Shown here: positions 8,936 to 17,564 of the stretch, piece by piece
Layout: each line of letters begins with the position of its first letter
Position numbering within the stretch: position 1 is the stretch's first letter
Origin: an uncultured Eubacterium sp.
GTDB taxonomy: Bacteria; Bacillota; Clostridia; Oscillospirales; Acutalibacteraceae
Assembly (NCBI GenBank): GCA_905234495.1
Contig: CAJOHE010000007.1
Location: 125,865-189,864 of the forward strand
DNA length: 64,000 nt
Direction: 5' to 3'
Program-made: the position numbers and the translations under genes
Notes under the pieces: model-generated
What the model was told of the DNA's origin: nothing
Seen by the model: only the letters and a program-made list of their open reading frames with translations
The model's database searches: none

Positions 8936-9931
8936 TCACATTTCCTGCACCGATACATTGCCGGGTTCTGTTTGTTCAGTTGATTCGGGGACAAAGTCAT
9001 CAACGAATAGAGCATTAAGAGTATTATCGTTCTCACCCTTCCAAACGAAATCCTGAATACGATAATTACATAACTCATCATAAGGGATGATATGCTCTGT
9101 ACCGGTTTCACCTAAATGGGCATGAACAGATTCGTGGTTGCGAACCTTGACTAAATCAGCGGCGGATAAATCAATATATCCGCTTGGCGTCATAGCCTCT
9201 ATGCCGTCAATCAATAAATATCTGTCAGCAATTTCAGGTATTGAGAGCCCTTTCATTTTGTTGTCAACAACTTGATACTGAACGTATTGCAAAACTGTCT
9301 GATGTGCTGCCTGTTCATTATTGTTAAGGGCAGCACGGAGACACATTTCCGTTGCTTCATCTCTCATTCCTTTGTTGATGAGTGCCCAAACTGCTTTGTT
9401 CATAGCTTCAAATGCTGATTTTGGTATGTTTCTGACGTAGCAGACAGGATTTGTATTCTCGTTAGGAAGCCTGTCAACACCGGTGCGAGTTTTGAATTCG
9501 CTCTCCGTATCAATAAAGTAGTCATTAAAATCCCACATACTGACATAGATATCTCCGTCATCTGTACAGATTTCGTGCTGTTCAAAGCCTTCTCCCAATC
9601 CATCTGAGTTCTGACCGGTAATCCACTCTTTCAGATCATTGACACCTTCTTCATCGATTTCGGCGCTCAATTCAACCTCTACGCAGCCATAATAAGTGCC
9701 GTTGACATTAACCAGTTTCCACTCAATTGACTCCAATTTTGACTTAACATCAGGATTGTCATCAAAATAATCCATCATGGTGGTGTTGTCATAGTGCTGA
9801 TCTTTGTCCAACTGTCTGATGATTGCGTCAATGTTGTCACGAATATGATAATTTGAGAGAGGATATTCTTCCCCCTCATCCTTATCGTAAATCGTACCGG
9901 TCAGAGGGAAATAAAAGTTTTTCCTTAACAT
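8936..9931 (-). CDS. ICE accessory protein (DUF6329-like N-terminus)
   Basis: The 331-residue cytoplasmic protein has an N-terminal half (about residues 1-145) beginning FYFPLTGTIY and including WITGQNSDGLGEGFEQHE and YVSMWDFNDYFI. This pattern recurs in accessory proteins of Clostridial ICEs, which I recall as DUF6329. A middle helical region (about 170-225) has AMNKAVWALINKGMRDEATE, similar to the small protein downstream. The C-terminal part is acidic. It overlaps the ArdA-like gene upstream by seven bases. I can support family membership but not function. Confidence 0.55.
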   Translation of the reverse strand: MLRKNFYFPLTGTIYDKDEGEEYPLSNYHIRDNIDAIIRQLDKDQHYDNTTMMDYFDDNPDVKSKLESIEWKLVNVNGTYYGCVEVELSAEIDEEGVNDLKEWITGQNSDGLGEGFEQHEICTDDGDIYVSMWDFNDYFIDTESEFKTRTGVDRLPNENTNPVCYVRNIPKSAFEAMNKAVWALINKGMRDEATEMCLRAALNNNEQAAHQTVLQYVQYQVVDNKMKGLSIPEIADRYLLIDGIEAMTPSGYIDLSAADLVKVRNHESVHAHLGETGTEHIIPYDELCNYRIQDFVWKGENDNTLNALFVDDFVPESTEQTEPGNVSVQEM

Positions 9932-11475
9932 AAGTTCATTCCTTCGCTTTCTCCTATATATCCGTTCATATATTCCTCAACAGTTATTTCATCAGATACA
10001 ATATCAGGGTAATCATCGGGAGACAGTTTTTCAAAATCAATGTACTCATCAGGTCCAAGTTTAAACGGTTCTTTGGAGAGAATCGTTCCCGAAAAATCAA
10101 CGCCCACCTTTTCTTCAAGGGTGGCATAAACATATTCCGCACCTGAGCGGAATTCATATTTGAATAATCCTTCGGGAATATCATCGGGTCTGACGCGTTC
10201 TTTGGTGAACAGCACCTGTTTGCCGTATACTTCCATTAACTGAAAAAATCGCTGATCATCTTTATAAAGCAAAATATCGGGATCATTTTTGTACACGATT
10301 CCGTAAGGTGAATATGAGCCCTCGGCTGCATTAAGCACGATTGACGCCATTTCTGACGTACACATATGTTTCAGGTATTCTTTAGGGAAATTATTGTCTA
10401 TGTGTTTCCCTATAAATTTCTCTACAAAGTCAATTGGATAAACACTTAGTCTATCCAGCTTATAATCTCCTATGTTGCTGATGATTTCCTTTATTCTACT
10501 GATATTCAACTCGCTTTTCTTGCTTTCCGACTCAAGCGCTGCCTTAAAGGTCATTTCTTTATTATCGTCAAAGTTTAGATAAGCATTTGCGATATTGCTG
10601 AGGTGATATATGTCTTCAAGTGAGACGAAGCGATAGTTCCAACTGTTACCAAAAACAATACTTAGTTGGGGAATAGCAGTCCTGTAATCTACAATCTGAA
10701 ATTGCTTTTCTTTAAGTGAGTCCAGATAACTCCTTTCGTTTTCTTCAAAAGGAAGATGAACAGTAAAAGGAACGTTGTGGCTGTCCTCCATGACAAGCCT
10801 GAATACAAAGCCCTCTATTTTGGTATCAGCAAGGAGCATATCCTTATATACTTGATTTAACTTAAAATCCGTAGGTTCTATATAAAAGTCGCCTGAAAAG
10901 ATTCCGCCTACTTTCTCTCTGTACTGCTTTCCTACCTTTTCCGAATCAAGCATATTTATTACGGATTCGGAAAGACTGCTGTATTCGGGAAGCACATCTG
11001 TATCAAGTAGCATATCGCCGAGGTCAGCGTCGTTAGTAACATGAGACATAACGGGTATATTGTCAATACTGTATGTCAGGTTGATTGCATCTCTCACACT
11101 TATCATATTGTTTTCCTTGACGATTTTGGGAAGTAGAGCATTGTAAACAGCCAATTCAGGTTCATCAAAGGAGCCTATGCGTGCCGCAAGATAATTAAGC
11201 TCATCAAGGTTAAGCTGCTCAAAGGTCAGCTCCTCAAACAGCGGAACTCTTTTACAATCTTCAATTTCAATGGGCGCCATACTGACTCGGGCAAAATCCA
11301 GTCTTGCCTCGTGTTCTGCGTCAATTATGGTTTGTGAAGATGTTGGAAGAAATAAAGAAGAATAGTATTTCTTTCCTTCTTCTATAGTGTCCTGTCCTTC
11401 AATCTCCACAAAGAAGACATCTTCATATGAACCGCTGTAATCGTTGCTGTTTTCATTAATGTGTTCAAATGCCAT
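9925..11475 (-). CDS. ArdA-like antirestriction / large polyvalent protein
   Basis: The 516-residue acidic protein starts at MAFEHINE, chosen because GGAG precedes it and the ATG follows the dcm stop directly (TGATATG). Residues of roughly 70-210 carry the ArdA-like segment LNLDELNYLAARIGSFDEPE, then SVRDAINLTYSIDNI and a closing GIFSGDFYIEP. The C-terminal part, FTKERVRPDDIPEGLFKYEF and TVEEYMNGY, looks like the polyvalent-protein domain LPD28. ArdA proteins mimic B-form DNA and block type I restriction enzymes. With the two flanking methylases this would help the ICE survive entry. Domain limits are approximate. Confidence 0.65.
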   Translation of the reverse strand: MAFEHINENSNDYSGSYEDVFFVEIEGQDTIEEGKKYYSSLFLPTSSQTIIDAEHEARLDFARVSMAPIEIEDCKRVPLFEELTFEQLNLDELNYLAARIGSFDEPELAVYNALLPKIVKENNMISVRDAINLTYSIDNIPVMSHVTNDADLGDMLLDTDVLPEYSSLSESVINMLDSEKVGKQYREKVGGIFSGDFYIEPTDFKLNQVYKDMLLADTKIEGFVFRLVMEDSHNVPFTVHLPFEENERSYLDSLKEKQFQIVDYRTAIPQLSIVFGNSWNYRFVSLEDIYHLSNIANAYLNFDDNKEMTFKAALESESKKSELNISRIKEIISNIGDYKLDRLSVYPIDFVEKFIGKHIDNNFPKEYLKHMCTSEMASIVLNAAEGSYSPYGIVYKNDPDILLYKDDQRFFQLMEVYGKQVLFTKERVRPDDIPEGLFKYEFRSGAEYVYATLEEKVGVDFSGTILSKEPFKLGPDEYIDFEKLSPDDYPDIVSDEITVEEYMNGYIGESEGMNLC

Positions 11476-11476
11476 A

Positions 11477-12742
11477 TCATTCTTCTCCTTCAATTATTTT
11501 TTTGATTATCTCCCCAATGGTCGCTATTACAGGCACGCTTACGGCGTTACCTGCCATTTTATACAAGTCGCCGTCACACATCCCAAGTGACTGTACAGTG
11601 TTAAACTGTTCATCGGTAAATCCCTGCAAACGCCAACACTCTATTGGCATTAGTCTGCGAATATATCCAATAAAGATATGTCCTTCCCCATCACTCATAA
11701 TGAGAGCCGTCAGTTTATGATTATCGTCATTATCAAAGAGCCAGTGATTGTTCTGCTCGTCACGAATGGCAAGGATTTCTTCTTCGGAGAGTTCTTTTAC
11801 AATAACCATTACGGCAGAGTGCTCTCCTTTGTGTTTACTGACTCCTGAATTATGCCTTGTCGTAATGCAGCGCGCAATTTCCGTAAACTTGGGATTTGGG
11901 TTTAAATCAACGAAGTAATAAGCCTGCGTGCTGTTGGTGGTAAGAGTGTGTGCAATCTCAGGTCCGACTCTGCCGCGTCTTGAGTTCAAAGTCAAATATG
12001 ATATATCAATGCTGTCATTCGGGAATGCAAATTGATATCCGAGCTTTGTTTTGGATTTGACAGGAAGCGGAACCATATACAGTCCGCATTTTCCGCCGGA
12101 CCCGCCGCCACCCGCTGTCAGTGTTATTCCGAGCCCTTCAGCGTCATAAACTCTGTTACCTTCACTTCCCGGCACTCTCCTGATAAGAGTTTGAGGATTT
12201 GTTTCATTGAAAGCCCATACTTTACCGGTGCATTTTTCTCGATGATATCCAATAATGAACACTCTTTTTCGGGATTGGGGAACTCCGAAATCTGCGCTGT
12301 TACACACTTGCCAGAACACATCATACCCCAACTCATCCAAGGCTTTAAGGATGGTCTGAAAAGTCCTGCCTTTGTCATGCGAAAGCAGCCCTTGAACGTT
12401 TTCAAGGAACAGAACTGCGGGTTTCTTAACGGCAGCAATTCGAACAATTTCGAAGAAGAGTGTGCCTCTTGTGTCGTCAAATCCCTTCCTTTTTCCAGCG
12501 ATTGAAAAACTTTGGCAAGGGAAGCCGCCGCAAATAAGGTCGACATCGGGTACATCGTTTGGGTTGATTTTTGTTGCGTCTTCAAAGCATATCTCTCCTT
12601 TTGTATCATAAAGGGCCTCGTATGCTTTGCGTGCTTTTTCATCAATTTCGCAGTACGCAACACATTCGAAGCCTCCGATTTTTTCCAAGCCTGAACGGAA
12701 TCCACCGATTCCGGCAAACATATCCATATATTTGATTGCCAT
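11477..12742 (-). CDS. dcm-like: C5-type DNA cytosine methyltransferase (orphan)
   Basis: The 421-residue enzyme methylates cytosine at C5. Motif I (MFAGIGGFRSGLEKIGG, about residue 8), motif IV with the catalytic Cys (CGGFPCQSFSIAGKRKGFDD), motif VI (FLENVQGL), motif VIII (QSRKRVFIIGY) and motif X (YKMAGNAVSVPV) are all present in order. The target-recognition region between VIII and IX (about residues 180-300) is unusually rich in Gly (TAGGGGSGGKCG). No cognate nuclease adjoins it. Antirestriction by self-methylation is the likely role. Its stop is immediately followed by the ArdA-like gene start. Confidence 0.92.
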   Translation of the reverse strand: MAIKYMDMFAGIGGFRSGLEKIGGFECVAYCEIDEKARKAYEALYDTKGEICFEDATKINPNDVPDVDLICGGFPCQSFSIAGKRKGFDDTRGTLFFEIVRIAAVKKPAVLFLENVQGLLSHDKGRTFQTILKALDELGYDVFWQVCNSADFGVPQSRKRVFIIGYHREKCTGKVWAFNETNPQTLIRRVPGSEGNRVYDAEGLGITLTAGGGGSGGKCGLYMVPLPVKSKTKLGYQFAFPNDSIDISYLTLNSRRGRVGPEIAHTLTTNSTQAYYFVDLNPNPKFTEIARCITTRHNSGVSKHKGEHSAVMVIVKELSEEEILAIRDEQNNHWLFDNDDNHKLTALIMSDGEGHIFIGYIRRLMPIECWRLQGFTDEQFNTVQSLGMCDGDLYKMAGNAVSVPVIATIGEIIKKIIEGEE

Positions 12743-12777
12743 AAGGCATCATTCTTTTTTTCGTTTTTTATTTCACC

Positions 12778-13455
12778 TCACATTGTTTGGATTGTTGATT
12801 CTTCTTCAAGCAGTTCGTCAACTGTCTCTTCTGTGCAAATTGCGTTTGACTCATCGTCTTCAAGGTCTTCATTAAGATCCGATTCACTCCAAGTCCATTC
12901 GTATGCACCGATACCATAAAGTCTGACAAGTTTTCCGCCAATGTTATAATCCTTACCCTCATATTCGGAAGTGAGTTCTTCAAAAGGAAAGGTTGCAACA
13001 AAGCAGTCTTTGTCTTCGTTGTATGATACCTTGCAGTTTTCGGTACTCAAAAGCTGACAAATCTTCTCTCCGACTCTTTTAGTAAACAGCGGACATTCCC
13101 AACCGTTCCAGTGTTCGTTTGTATTATAGGCGGTAAAATGTCTGTCATCACCGTCAACACATACAATGTATTTTGAGTAATCCGCTTTTTCGGCTGTGTC
13201 GAGTCTTTCTTTCAGAATTTCCTTGTCAGAGAGTCTTCTAAACGAGTCAATATTCGGAATAATGGCAAGCGTTCTTCCGTTATCCCACTTCATATGGATT
13301 TGCGCCTGGTCGTCAACAAATTCCACTGTACCTCTTGTCCCTGAGGGAACAGGGCTGTAGGTGTCGTTCATATCTTCAAGCAGAATTCTTGTTCCTTTGG
13401 GATACTGAACCTTTATCCTTTCAGCAAGGCGTTTGTTCTTTTCAAATTCGTTCAT
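12778..13455 (-). CDS. DUF4314 protein with an ICE-specific C-terminal domain
   Basis: The 225-residue protein has DUF4314 at residues 1-75, with VQYPKGTRILLEDMND and the short barrel-like GTRGTVEFVDDQAQIHMKWD, which resembles an SH3/KOW fold. The rest (about 90-180) is a second domain with HWNGWECPLF and YGIGAYEWTW, followed by an acidic tail. The domain is typically found in ICE and phage-derived operons. AAGGAAA upstream supports the start. Nucleic-acid binding is possible for the barrel but not shown. Confidence 0.7.
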   Translation of the reverse strand: MNEFEKNKRLAERIKVQYPKGTRILLEDMNDTYSPVPSGTRGTVEFVDDQAQIHMKWDNGRTLAIIPNIDSFRRLSDKEILKERLDTAEKADYSKYIVCVDGDDRHFTAYNTNEHWNGWECPLFTKRVGEKICQLLSTENCKVSYNEDKDCFVATFPFEELTSEYEGKDYNIGGKLVRLYGIGAYEWTWSESDLNEDLEDDESNAICTEETVDELLEEESTIQTM

Positions 13456-13513
13456 ACTAATTTCCTTTCTGTAGATTTAATATGTTAGCTGTATTTAACA
13501 GTCATATCTCACG

Positions 13514-14203
13514 TCATCTCCTTTCATCGTCAATTAGATATATTGAATTAACACCGTATCTTTTAATAGCGACGGCATTGCATATTAAGCTGAATTCTCT
13601 TTGGGAAATTGTACTCCAGTCAGCCAAATCCTCAATCGTGATATATTTAGTACCGAGATATAAGTCTTTGGCTGCACAGAACAGGGTGTACCCGTAATTG
13701 TTTGAATTGTGCAGTCTTATTCTCTCAAGCGGAATATCGCTATACTGCAGTCTTGACCAACATTGATTCCAGACAAGTCTGTCTGCCGTTAAAAGATACA
13801 CGGCTGCCACAAATGCTTTGTGCTTTTTGTTAATACCTTTAAGGGTTCTTTCAAATCTTTCCTGATGTGATTTGCTGTTGAATTTAATGTCCATTTCTTT
13901 TGACTCCTTTATAAAGATAGTTACTCTGTTGTTTATTTCTGCGTTGTTAAGACCGTACAGCAGGTCGTCAAATACTTCTTTGAATTTTGCATCTCCTGAT
14001 TCAACTCGTTCCTCAATGAAGGGACATTGTATTTGACTGCATCCTGACTTGGGTCTCCAGTAAAGACAATTTATACATTTGCAATCACCCTTTTGGTATG
14101 TAATATGACTTGGATGATACATCCCGCCGCCTCTTTGTGAAGGATATCTCGGCAGTCGCATAAATCTGTCATAATTAAAATATTTCTTTGCTTTCTTATT
14201 CAT
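13514..14203 (-). CDS. ICE protein with N-terminal Cys cluster (DUF6075-like)
   Basis: The predicted protein of about 229 residues starts at MNKKAKKYF, chosen for the AAGGAAA site and because the ATG overlaps the mazF stop. An N-terminal cluster, CKCINCLYWRPKSGCSQIQC, probably binds metal. The C-terminal half begins MDIKFNSKSHQERFER and continues as a helical domain that resembles DUF6075 proteins of Clostridial ICEs. It is probably an accessory regulator or scaffold. The function is not known, and the family match is from memory of its FxSxxHQxRF start. Confidence 0.55.
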   Translation of the reverse strand: MNKKAKKYFNYDRFMRLPRYPSQRGGGMYHPSHITYQKGDCKCINCLYWRPKSGCSQIQCPFIEERVESGDAKFKEVFDDLLYGLNNAEINNRVTIFIKESKEMDIKFNSKSHQERFERTLKGINKKHKAFVAAVYLLTADRLVWNQCWSRLQYSDIPLERIRLHNSNNYGYTLFCAAKDLYLGTKYITIEDLADWSTISQREFSLICNAVAIKRYGVNSIYLIDDERR

Positions 14204-14558
14204 CAGTTTTCCTTTCGCTTTCCATAACACCTACACTTACGGAAAGAGCGTTATTAAGTTCTATCATTTCCTGTTCATCGAGTAATCCTATACGCTCCAG
14301 CAGTCTTGATTTGTCTATCGTCCTGAGCTGTTCGGCAAGAATAACCGATTTCTTCGGCAGGCTCTCGTTTTCAATGTGAACATGCGTAGGCATATTTGAC
14401 TTTAATCTGCTGGTTATGGCTGCAACGATAGTGGTAGCGCTGTAAATATTTCCCATGTTATTCTGAACGATAACAACAGGACGAATTCCTTTTTGTTCGC
14501 TGCCAACCGTTTTACCAAAATCGGCGGAGTAGATTTCGCCTCTGTTAATTAGATTCAT
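14196..14558 (-). CDS. mazF-like: PemK/MazF-family endoribonuclease toxin
   Basis: The 120-residue protein has a typical MazF core: RGEIYSADFGKTVGSEQKGI with the family's GSEQ-x-G-x-RPVVIVQN, then TTIVAAITSR and the conserved KKSVILAEQLRTIDKSRL. MazF enzymes cut mRNA at short motifs and are normally held by a MazE antitoxin encoded just upstream. Here no antitoxin ORF is visible in the 387 bp upstream, only a hairpin-rich region. Control could come from that RNA, from a distant antitoxin, or the gene may serve the ICE as an orphan. It couples to the next gene by overlap. Confidence 0.88.
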   Translation of the reverse strand: MNLINRGEIYSADFGKTVGSEQKGIRPVVIVQNNMGNIYSATTIVAAITSRLKSNMPTHVHIENESLPKKSVILAEQLRTIDKSRLLERIGLLDEQEMIELNNALSVSVGVMESERKTDE

Positions 14559-14569
14559 AATTTACCTCT

Positions 14570-14870
14570 TATGTATATGGATGCAGAGTTGCCCCTGCAT
14601 CCGAGATTGATTGGTTGATTAAGTCATATTTGCCACGCATCCCTGACTTGTGGGGATATATCAAACCGGTGCTGATTGACACCGTCATTGGAATTTCACC
14701 ACTCCGATTATTACTCCGAGCCACATCTTGTGGAAGTATCATTATCCCTCGTAGCTTTTCTTCGCCGCCCTCTGTAATCAACAGAGCTTATTCACGAGTA
14801 ATGCCATGCATTCTATAGAAATGGGCTTGTCCCTTTTGGAACACTACGGGAACGTATTTGATATACCGTG
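14570..14870 (-). ncRNA. Candidate structured RNA upstream of mazF
   Basis: The 387-bp gap between the regulator and mazF contains a series of perfect short hairpins. They pair 14579-14586 with 14595-14602 (GGATGCAG/CTGCATCC), 14667-14671 with 14680-14684, 14721-14725 with 14729-14733 (CCACA/TGTGG), and 14770-14775 with 14781-14786 (CTCTGT/ACAGAG). A 70-codon frame starting with TTG crosses it, but it has little third-position bias and no clear ribosome site. I therefore favour a leader or stand-alone RNA transcribed with the operon. This rests on hairpins alone, and the boundaries are guesses. Confidence 0.35.
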
Positions 14871-14945
14871 TATTCAATTGTCCGTGAAAAGTGAATTAAC
14901 CCCTTTCACTATTCAGGACATAGATTGAAGAAAAATGACGGTCAT

Positions 14946-15359
14946 TTACAAAAATTTTTTGAATTTTTTTCTTATTCTCATCAGGCGATGGGATATAGCC
15001 GACTGATCTACGCCACACATTTGTGCATAATCTTTTACTTTCATTTTTTCGATTACAACCTTTTCAATTAGGTCTTTTTGATCTGCCGTTAGTGATCGAT
15101 ATGTGTTTCGGATTTCTTTATTTTTATATTGACTCTTTAACTCGGCTTGTTGTTTAGATTCAATAATATCTCTGGTTTTGTCGATACAAGCAAAAGCCTG
15201 TCCCTCAAACCCCATTTGATTCAAAGAACAACAGTGGCGATGCTCTTTTTTGTCTTTTGAAGCAATTTCCGTGTCGCTACTTGTGAGTAAATCAATCCAA
15301 AAATTGTCAACATGTATTTCAAATCTCTCGTTGTTAGCAAATTGATATTTATATTTCAT
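14946..15359 (-). CDS. Sigma-70 region-4-like helix-turn-helix regulator
   Basis: The predicted 137-residue protein starts at MKYKYQF, fixed by AAGGAG eight bases upstream. The C-terminal 60 residues (RSLTADQKDLIEKVVIEKMK, then VKDYAQMCGVDQSAISHRLM and RIRKKFKKFL) form a sigma-factor region-4 helix-turn-helix as in ECF-like ICE regulators. The N-terminal half contains HRHCCSLNQMGFEGQ and has no recognisable region 2. It therefore resembles ArpU/phage-type late activators or ICE regulators and probably drives the minus-strand operon that begins just downstream. Confidence 0.7.
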   Translation of the reverse strand: MKYKYQFANNERFEIHVDNFWIDLLTSSDTEIASKDKKEHRHCCSLNQMGFEGQAFACIDKTRDIIESKQQAELKSQYKNKEIRNTYRSLTADQKDLIEKVVIEKMKVKDYAQMCGVDQSAISHRLMRIRKKFKKFL

Positions 15360-15448
15360 TTTGTAATCTCCTTTGAATTTTGGTTGTTTGTTCAAAATTC
15401 GGAGATTACGGATACCTAGCTATGTACGGTAGCCAAAACTCAATCATT

Positions 15449-15516
15449 GTTGTCCTTTCTACAAATTTCGCAGGACAACGAAATAGGAGCCTGACGAAAA
15501 ATCGTCAGGCTCCTAT
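15449..15516. terminator. Perfect 15-bp hairpin terminator with an adjoining inverted repeat
   Basis: Bases 15483-15497 pair perfectly with 15502-15516 around a four-base A loop. The stem is bounded by A/T bases, so it can stop transcription from either side. Next to it GTTGTCCT (15449) and AGGACAAC (15472) form a second inverted repeat. The structure sits at the 3' end of the agr operon and upstream of the ICE regulator, and so insulates the two regions. Confidence 0.7.
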
Positions 15517-15565
15517 CTTATGATGATGCTCTGTACATATAATCTAATCTATATTTGAATAAACA

Positions 15566-15781
15566 TTACATTATTGAAATGCTTATTTTATTTCCACATT
15601 TATAACATTTTAAGACAATACCGTCTTCATTATTCTTACATTCACATATTCTCTCTGATTCTTTTACATCACATAACCTTCCTCCGCATACCGGGCAATG
15701 AACTTTCTTAACATTGCTCTGAGGAGATTTGGATATAGCTATCATTCTTCTCTTTTTCCTCTGTTCTCCAATGGATAACAC
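15566..15781 (-). CDS. Small double-CXXC zinc-ribbon protein
   Basis: The protein has up to 71 residues with CPVCGGRLCDV and, 25 residues later, CKCYKCG-like spacing (LKCYKCGNKISI), a zinc ribbon of the Mu Com or rubredoxin-knuckle kind. A start at the internal MIAISKSP is also possible. It is the last gene of the minus-strand agrD-agrB-xre set. A translational or transcriptional regulator is plausible from the fold, but nothing in the sequence identifies a target. Confidence 0.55.
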   Translation of the reverse strand: MLSIGEQRKKRRMIAISKSPQSNVKKVHCPVCGGRLCDVKESERICECKNNEDGIVLKCYKCGNKISISIM

Positions 15782-15803
15782 TTTTCTTAAAAAATATATC
15801 CCA

Positions 15804-16205
15804 TTATGTTTGGGACATATTTTTTTCTTTTAGTTTCTGCAATATCTCATTCCAAAAATCGTTTGAGTATCCAAGCTTGTCCGCTTCCCTTATAACTTGT
15901 TTTGCATCATCAGTGTCATTTAGATAACTTGAAATATCTGCGGCTATGTAAAAGTTGCTACTGTTACACAAATGCTTTATCTGTGCTGCTATATCATAGA
16001 AAAGGACTTTGCTTTCCTCATCTAATGTTAGCGCTTTTTCAAGCCGCATAAGGACCGTGTCGCTTGGAGGGGGTTTATTACCATTTTCAATATTTAGTAA
16101 ATATGTATGGGCAATATTTGCCTTTTCGGCAAGCTCTCGAAGCGACAAATCCTTTTGTAATCTTTTTTCTTTTAGAAAAGCTCCGAAAAGATTATTGTTA
16201 AGCAT
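15804..16205 (-). CDS. XRE-family transcriptional regulator in the agr operon
   Basis: The 133-residue protein has an N-terminal Cro/cI helix-turn-helix: LKEKRLQKDLSLRELAEKAN, then IAHTYLLNIENGNKPPPSD (about residues 11-45). The C-terminal half is helical and of unknown type (SSYLNDTDDAKQVIREADKL). It overlaps the 3' end of agrB by eight bases, so it is made from the same message. It probably represses or tunes the operon or the divergent agr genes. Confidence 0.85.
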   Translation of the reverse strand: MLNNNLFGAFLKEKRLQKDLSLRELAEKANIAHTYLLNIENGNKPPPSDTVLMRLEKALTLDEESKVLFYDIAAQIKHLCNSSNFYIAADISSYLNDTDDAKQVIREADKLGYSNDFWNEILQKLKEKNMSQT

Positions 16206-16785
16206 TTTTTAATTGATAAACCCTTTTAACCTTTCCGGCAATCAAAAGAATACTTTCAAGTATTAAACTTAAACAAGAAGGAGCGAATAAAAACTTCAAC
16301 TCTAAGATAAATGAAATAAGAACCAGTACAGATATGATTAGTAAGATTAGCCAAGAGATTTTGCGATAATGGTAACGCTCTTTATCTGTTAATGGCTTTT
16401 CAGGTGTATCAAGTGGACAAAACGCAAAAATGCATAAGACTGAAAAAGCAGTAATAACAAATAGTTGTATTTGAAATTCATATGTTTTAGATAATCTAAT
16501 CAATAACACACAAACAAATATCGATATTGAGGTTATTATGTCGCAAGTTGTTTCCTTTGAGGCGTGGTAACCGCCGGCATAGAGCCTTATCAGCAAAAAT
16601 GAAAAATAAAAAATAATGCTTTCAAACAAAACGTTTAAAATTGTTCCAATCATTATCGTTAAGACAAAGAAGATAAATGTACTAAAAATAATGAAGAAAG
16701 CATATTGATACATTTCAACACTATTAAATTTAGTGTTGTTATTAACAAACTTTTTTGCTGATTTTCTAGCTAACTTACCAATCAT
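16198..16785 (-). CDS. agrB: AgrB-family autoinducer-peptide processing protease
   Basis: The 195-residue integral membrane protein has about five hydrophobic segments. The catalytic pair of AgrB is present with the correct spacing: His74 in RLYAGGYHAS and Cys81 in KETTCD, seven residues apart as in staphylococcal AgrB. The conserved CPLDTPEKPLT follows the third helix. AgrB cleaves and cyclises the AgrD precursor at the membrane. The start overlaps the agrD stop (TAATG), so the pair is coupled. The length matches the family. Confidence 0.93.
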   Translation of the reverse strand: MIGKLARKSAKKFVNNNTKFNSVEMYQYAFFIIFSTFIFFVLTIMIGTILNVLFESIIFYFSFLLIRLYAGGYHASKETTCDIITSISIFVCVLLIRLSKTYEFQIQLFVITAFSVLCIFAFCPLDTPEKPLTDKERYHYRKISWLILLIISVLVLISFILELKFLFAPSCLSLILESILLIAGKVKRVYQLKNA

Positions 16786-16928
16786 TACTTGTTGTTTGTT
16801 CTGTTGAATTTTTTTGCTTCAACCGGCTGTTTCGGCTGATAAGCAGTTACGCTTGTTGTGCTATTAGAATTAAAAGTTAATACTTTTTCCGTAAGCTTAT
16901 CAACAATATTAATTACTCTCTTTTTCAT
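16785..16928 (-). CDS. agrD: AgrD-like autoinducer precursor lacking cysteine
   Basis: The 47-residue precursor begins MKKRVINIVDKLTEKVLTF, an amphipathic leader. The predicted signal region is NSNSTTSVTAY, followed by the charged recognition tail QPKQPVEAKKF, which matches the conserved QPxxP of Clostridial AgrD peptides. GGAGG lies eight bases upstream of the ATG, and the stop overlaps agrB. The residue expected to be Cys is Thr or Ser here, and the whole protein has no Cys. A ring, if formed, would be a lactone rather than a thiolactone. Placing agrD next to agrB makes the call firm despite this. Confidence 0.85.
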   Translation of the reverse strand: MKKRVINIVDKLTEKVLTFNSNSTTSVTAYQPKQPVEAKKFNRTNNK

Positions 16929-17174
16929 CAGTAAACCTCCATTCCATATTGTTTTATATTAATTCTGACAAGCTCAATTTATAATATTCGTTTAACAAAA
17001 TCAATGAAAAATGACAATTGATGAATATAAAAGTGTTAATGCAGAAAATAGTATTATATCAAAATTAATTCTTTTATATTACTAATAATTAAAATATTGC
17101 AAAACTAATTCGCTGCTAATTTGTTTTTGTTATCGTTACAAAATGTTAAAATACTTAATAGGAGATGATTGTAG

Positions 17175-17489
17175 ATGGTACATGACTTGAAGCCTATTGG
17201 TAAAAGGATTTCTCAATGTAGAAGGAATAAGGATTTAACACAAAAGCAACTGGCGTCATTAATTAACATATCAAATAATCATTTATCTAATATTGAAAAT
17301 GGTAAAACTGCACCAGGATTTGATACTTTCATTGATATTTGTTCTGTTTTAAAGGCGGATGCTGCATATATTATTGGCGGAGAAATATATTCAGATATTA
17401 ACGAAGAAATAATTAAAAAACTACAAAGATGTTCTGATGAGAATAAAATTCGAATATCAAGAATTCTTGACGCTTTTGTCGATGAATAA
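17175..17489 (+). CDS. XRE-family regulator divergent from agrD
   Basis: The 104-residue protein has a classical helix-turn-helix (IGKRISQCRRNKDLTQKQLA, then LINISNNHLSNIENGKTAP) and a short C-terminal helix. It is the first gene of the plus-strand set xre-agrA-agrC and starts after TAGGAG. The 246-bp gap to agrD is very AT-rich and must hold the divergent promoters, though no single strong pair of boxes stands out. With the other xre gene it gives the agr locus two phage-type repressors, unusual for a plain agr system. Confidence 0.85.
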   Translation: MVHDLKPIGKRISQCRRNKDLTQKQLASLINISNNHLSNIENGKTAPGFDTFIDICSVLKADAAYIIGGEIYSDINEEIIKKLQRCSDENKIRISRILDAFVDE

Positions 17490-17564
17490 AAACTTGAAAA
17501 ATAATTTATGGCATTGTATAATTCATTTGAATTATGCAGTGCTTTTTTGTTTAGAGGTGGGAAT

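Noticed and set aside
14569..14781. 70-codon minus-strand ORF before mazF as a MazE antitoxin
   Set aside because: It starts with TTG, lacks a good ribosome site, has weak codon bias and shows no MazE or other antitoxin motif; the hairpins explain the region better.
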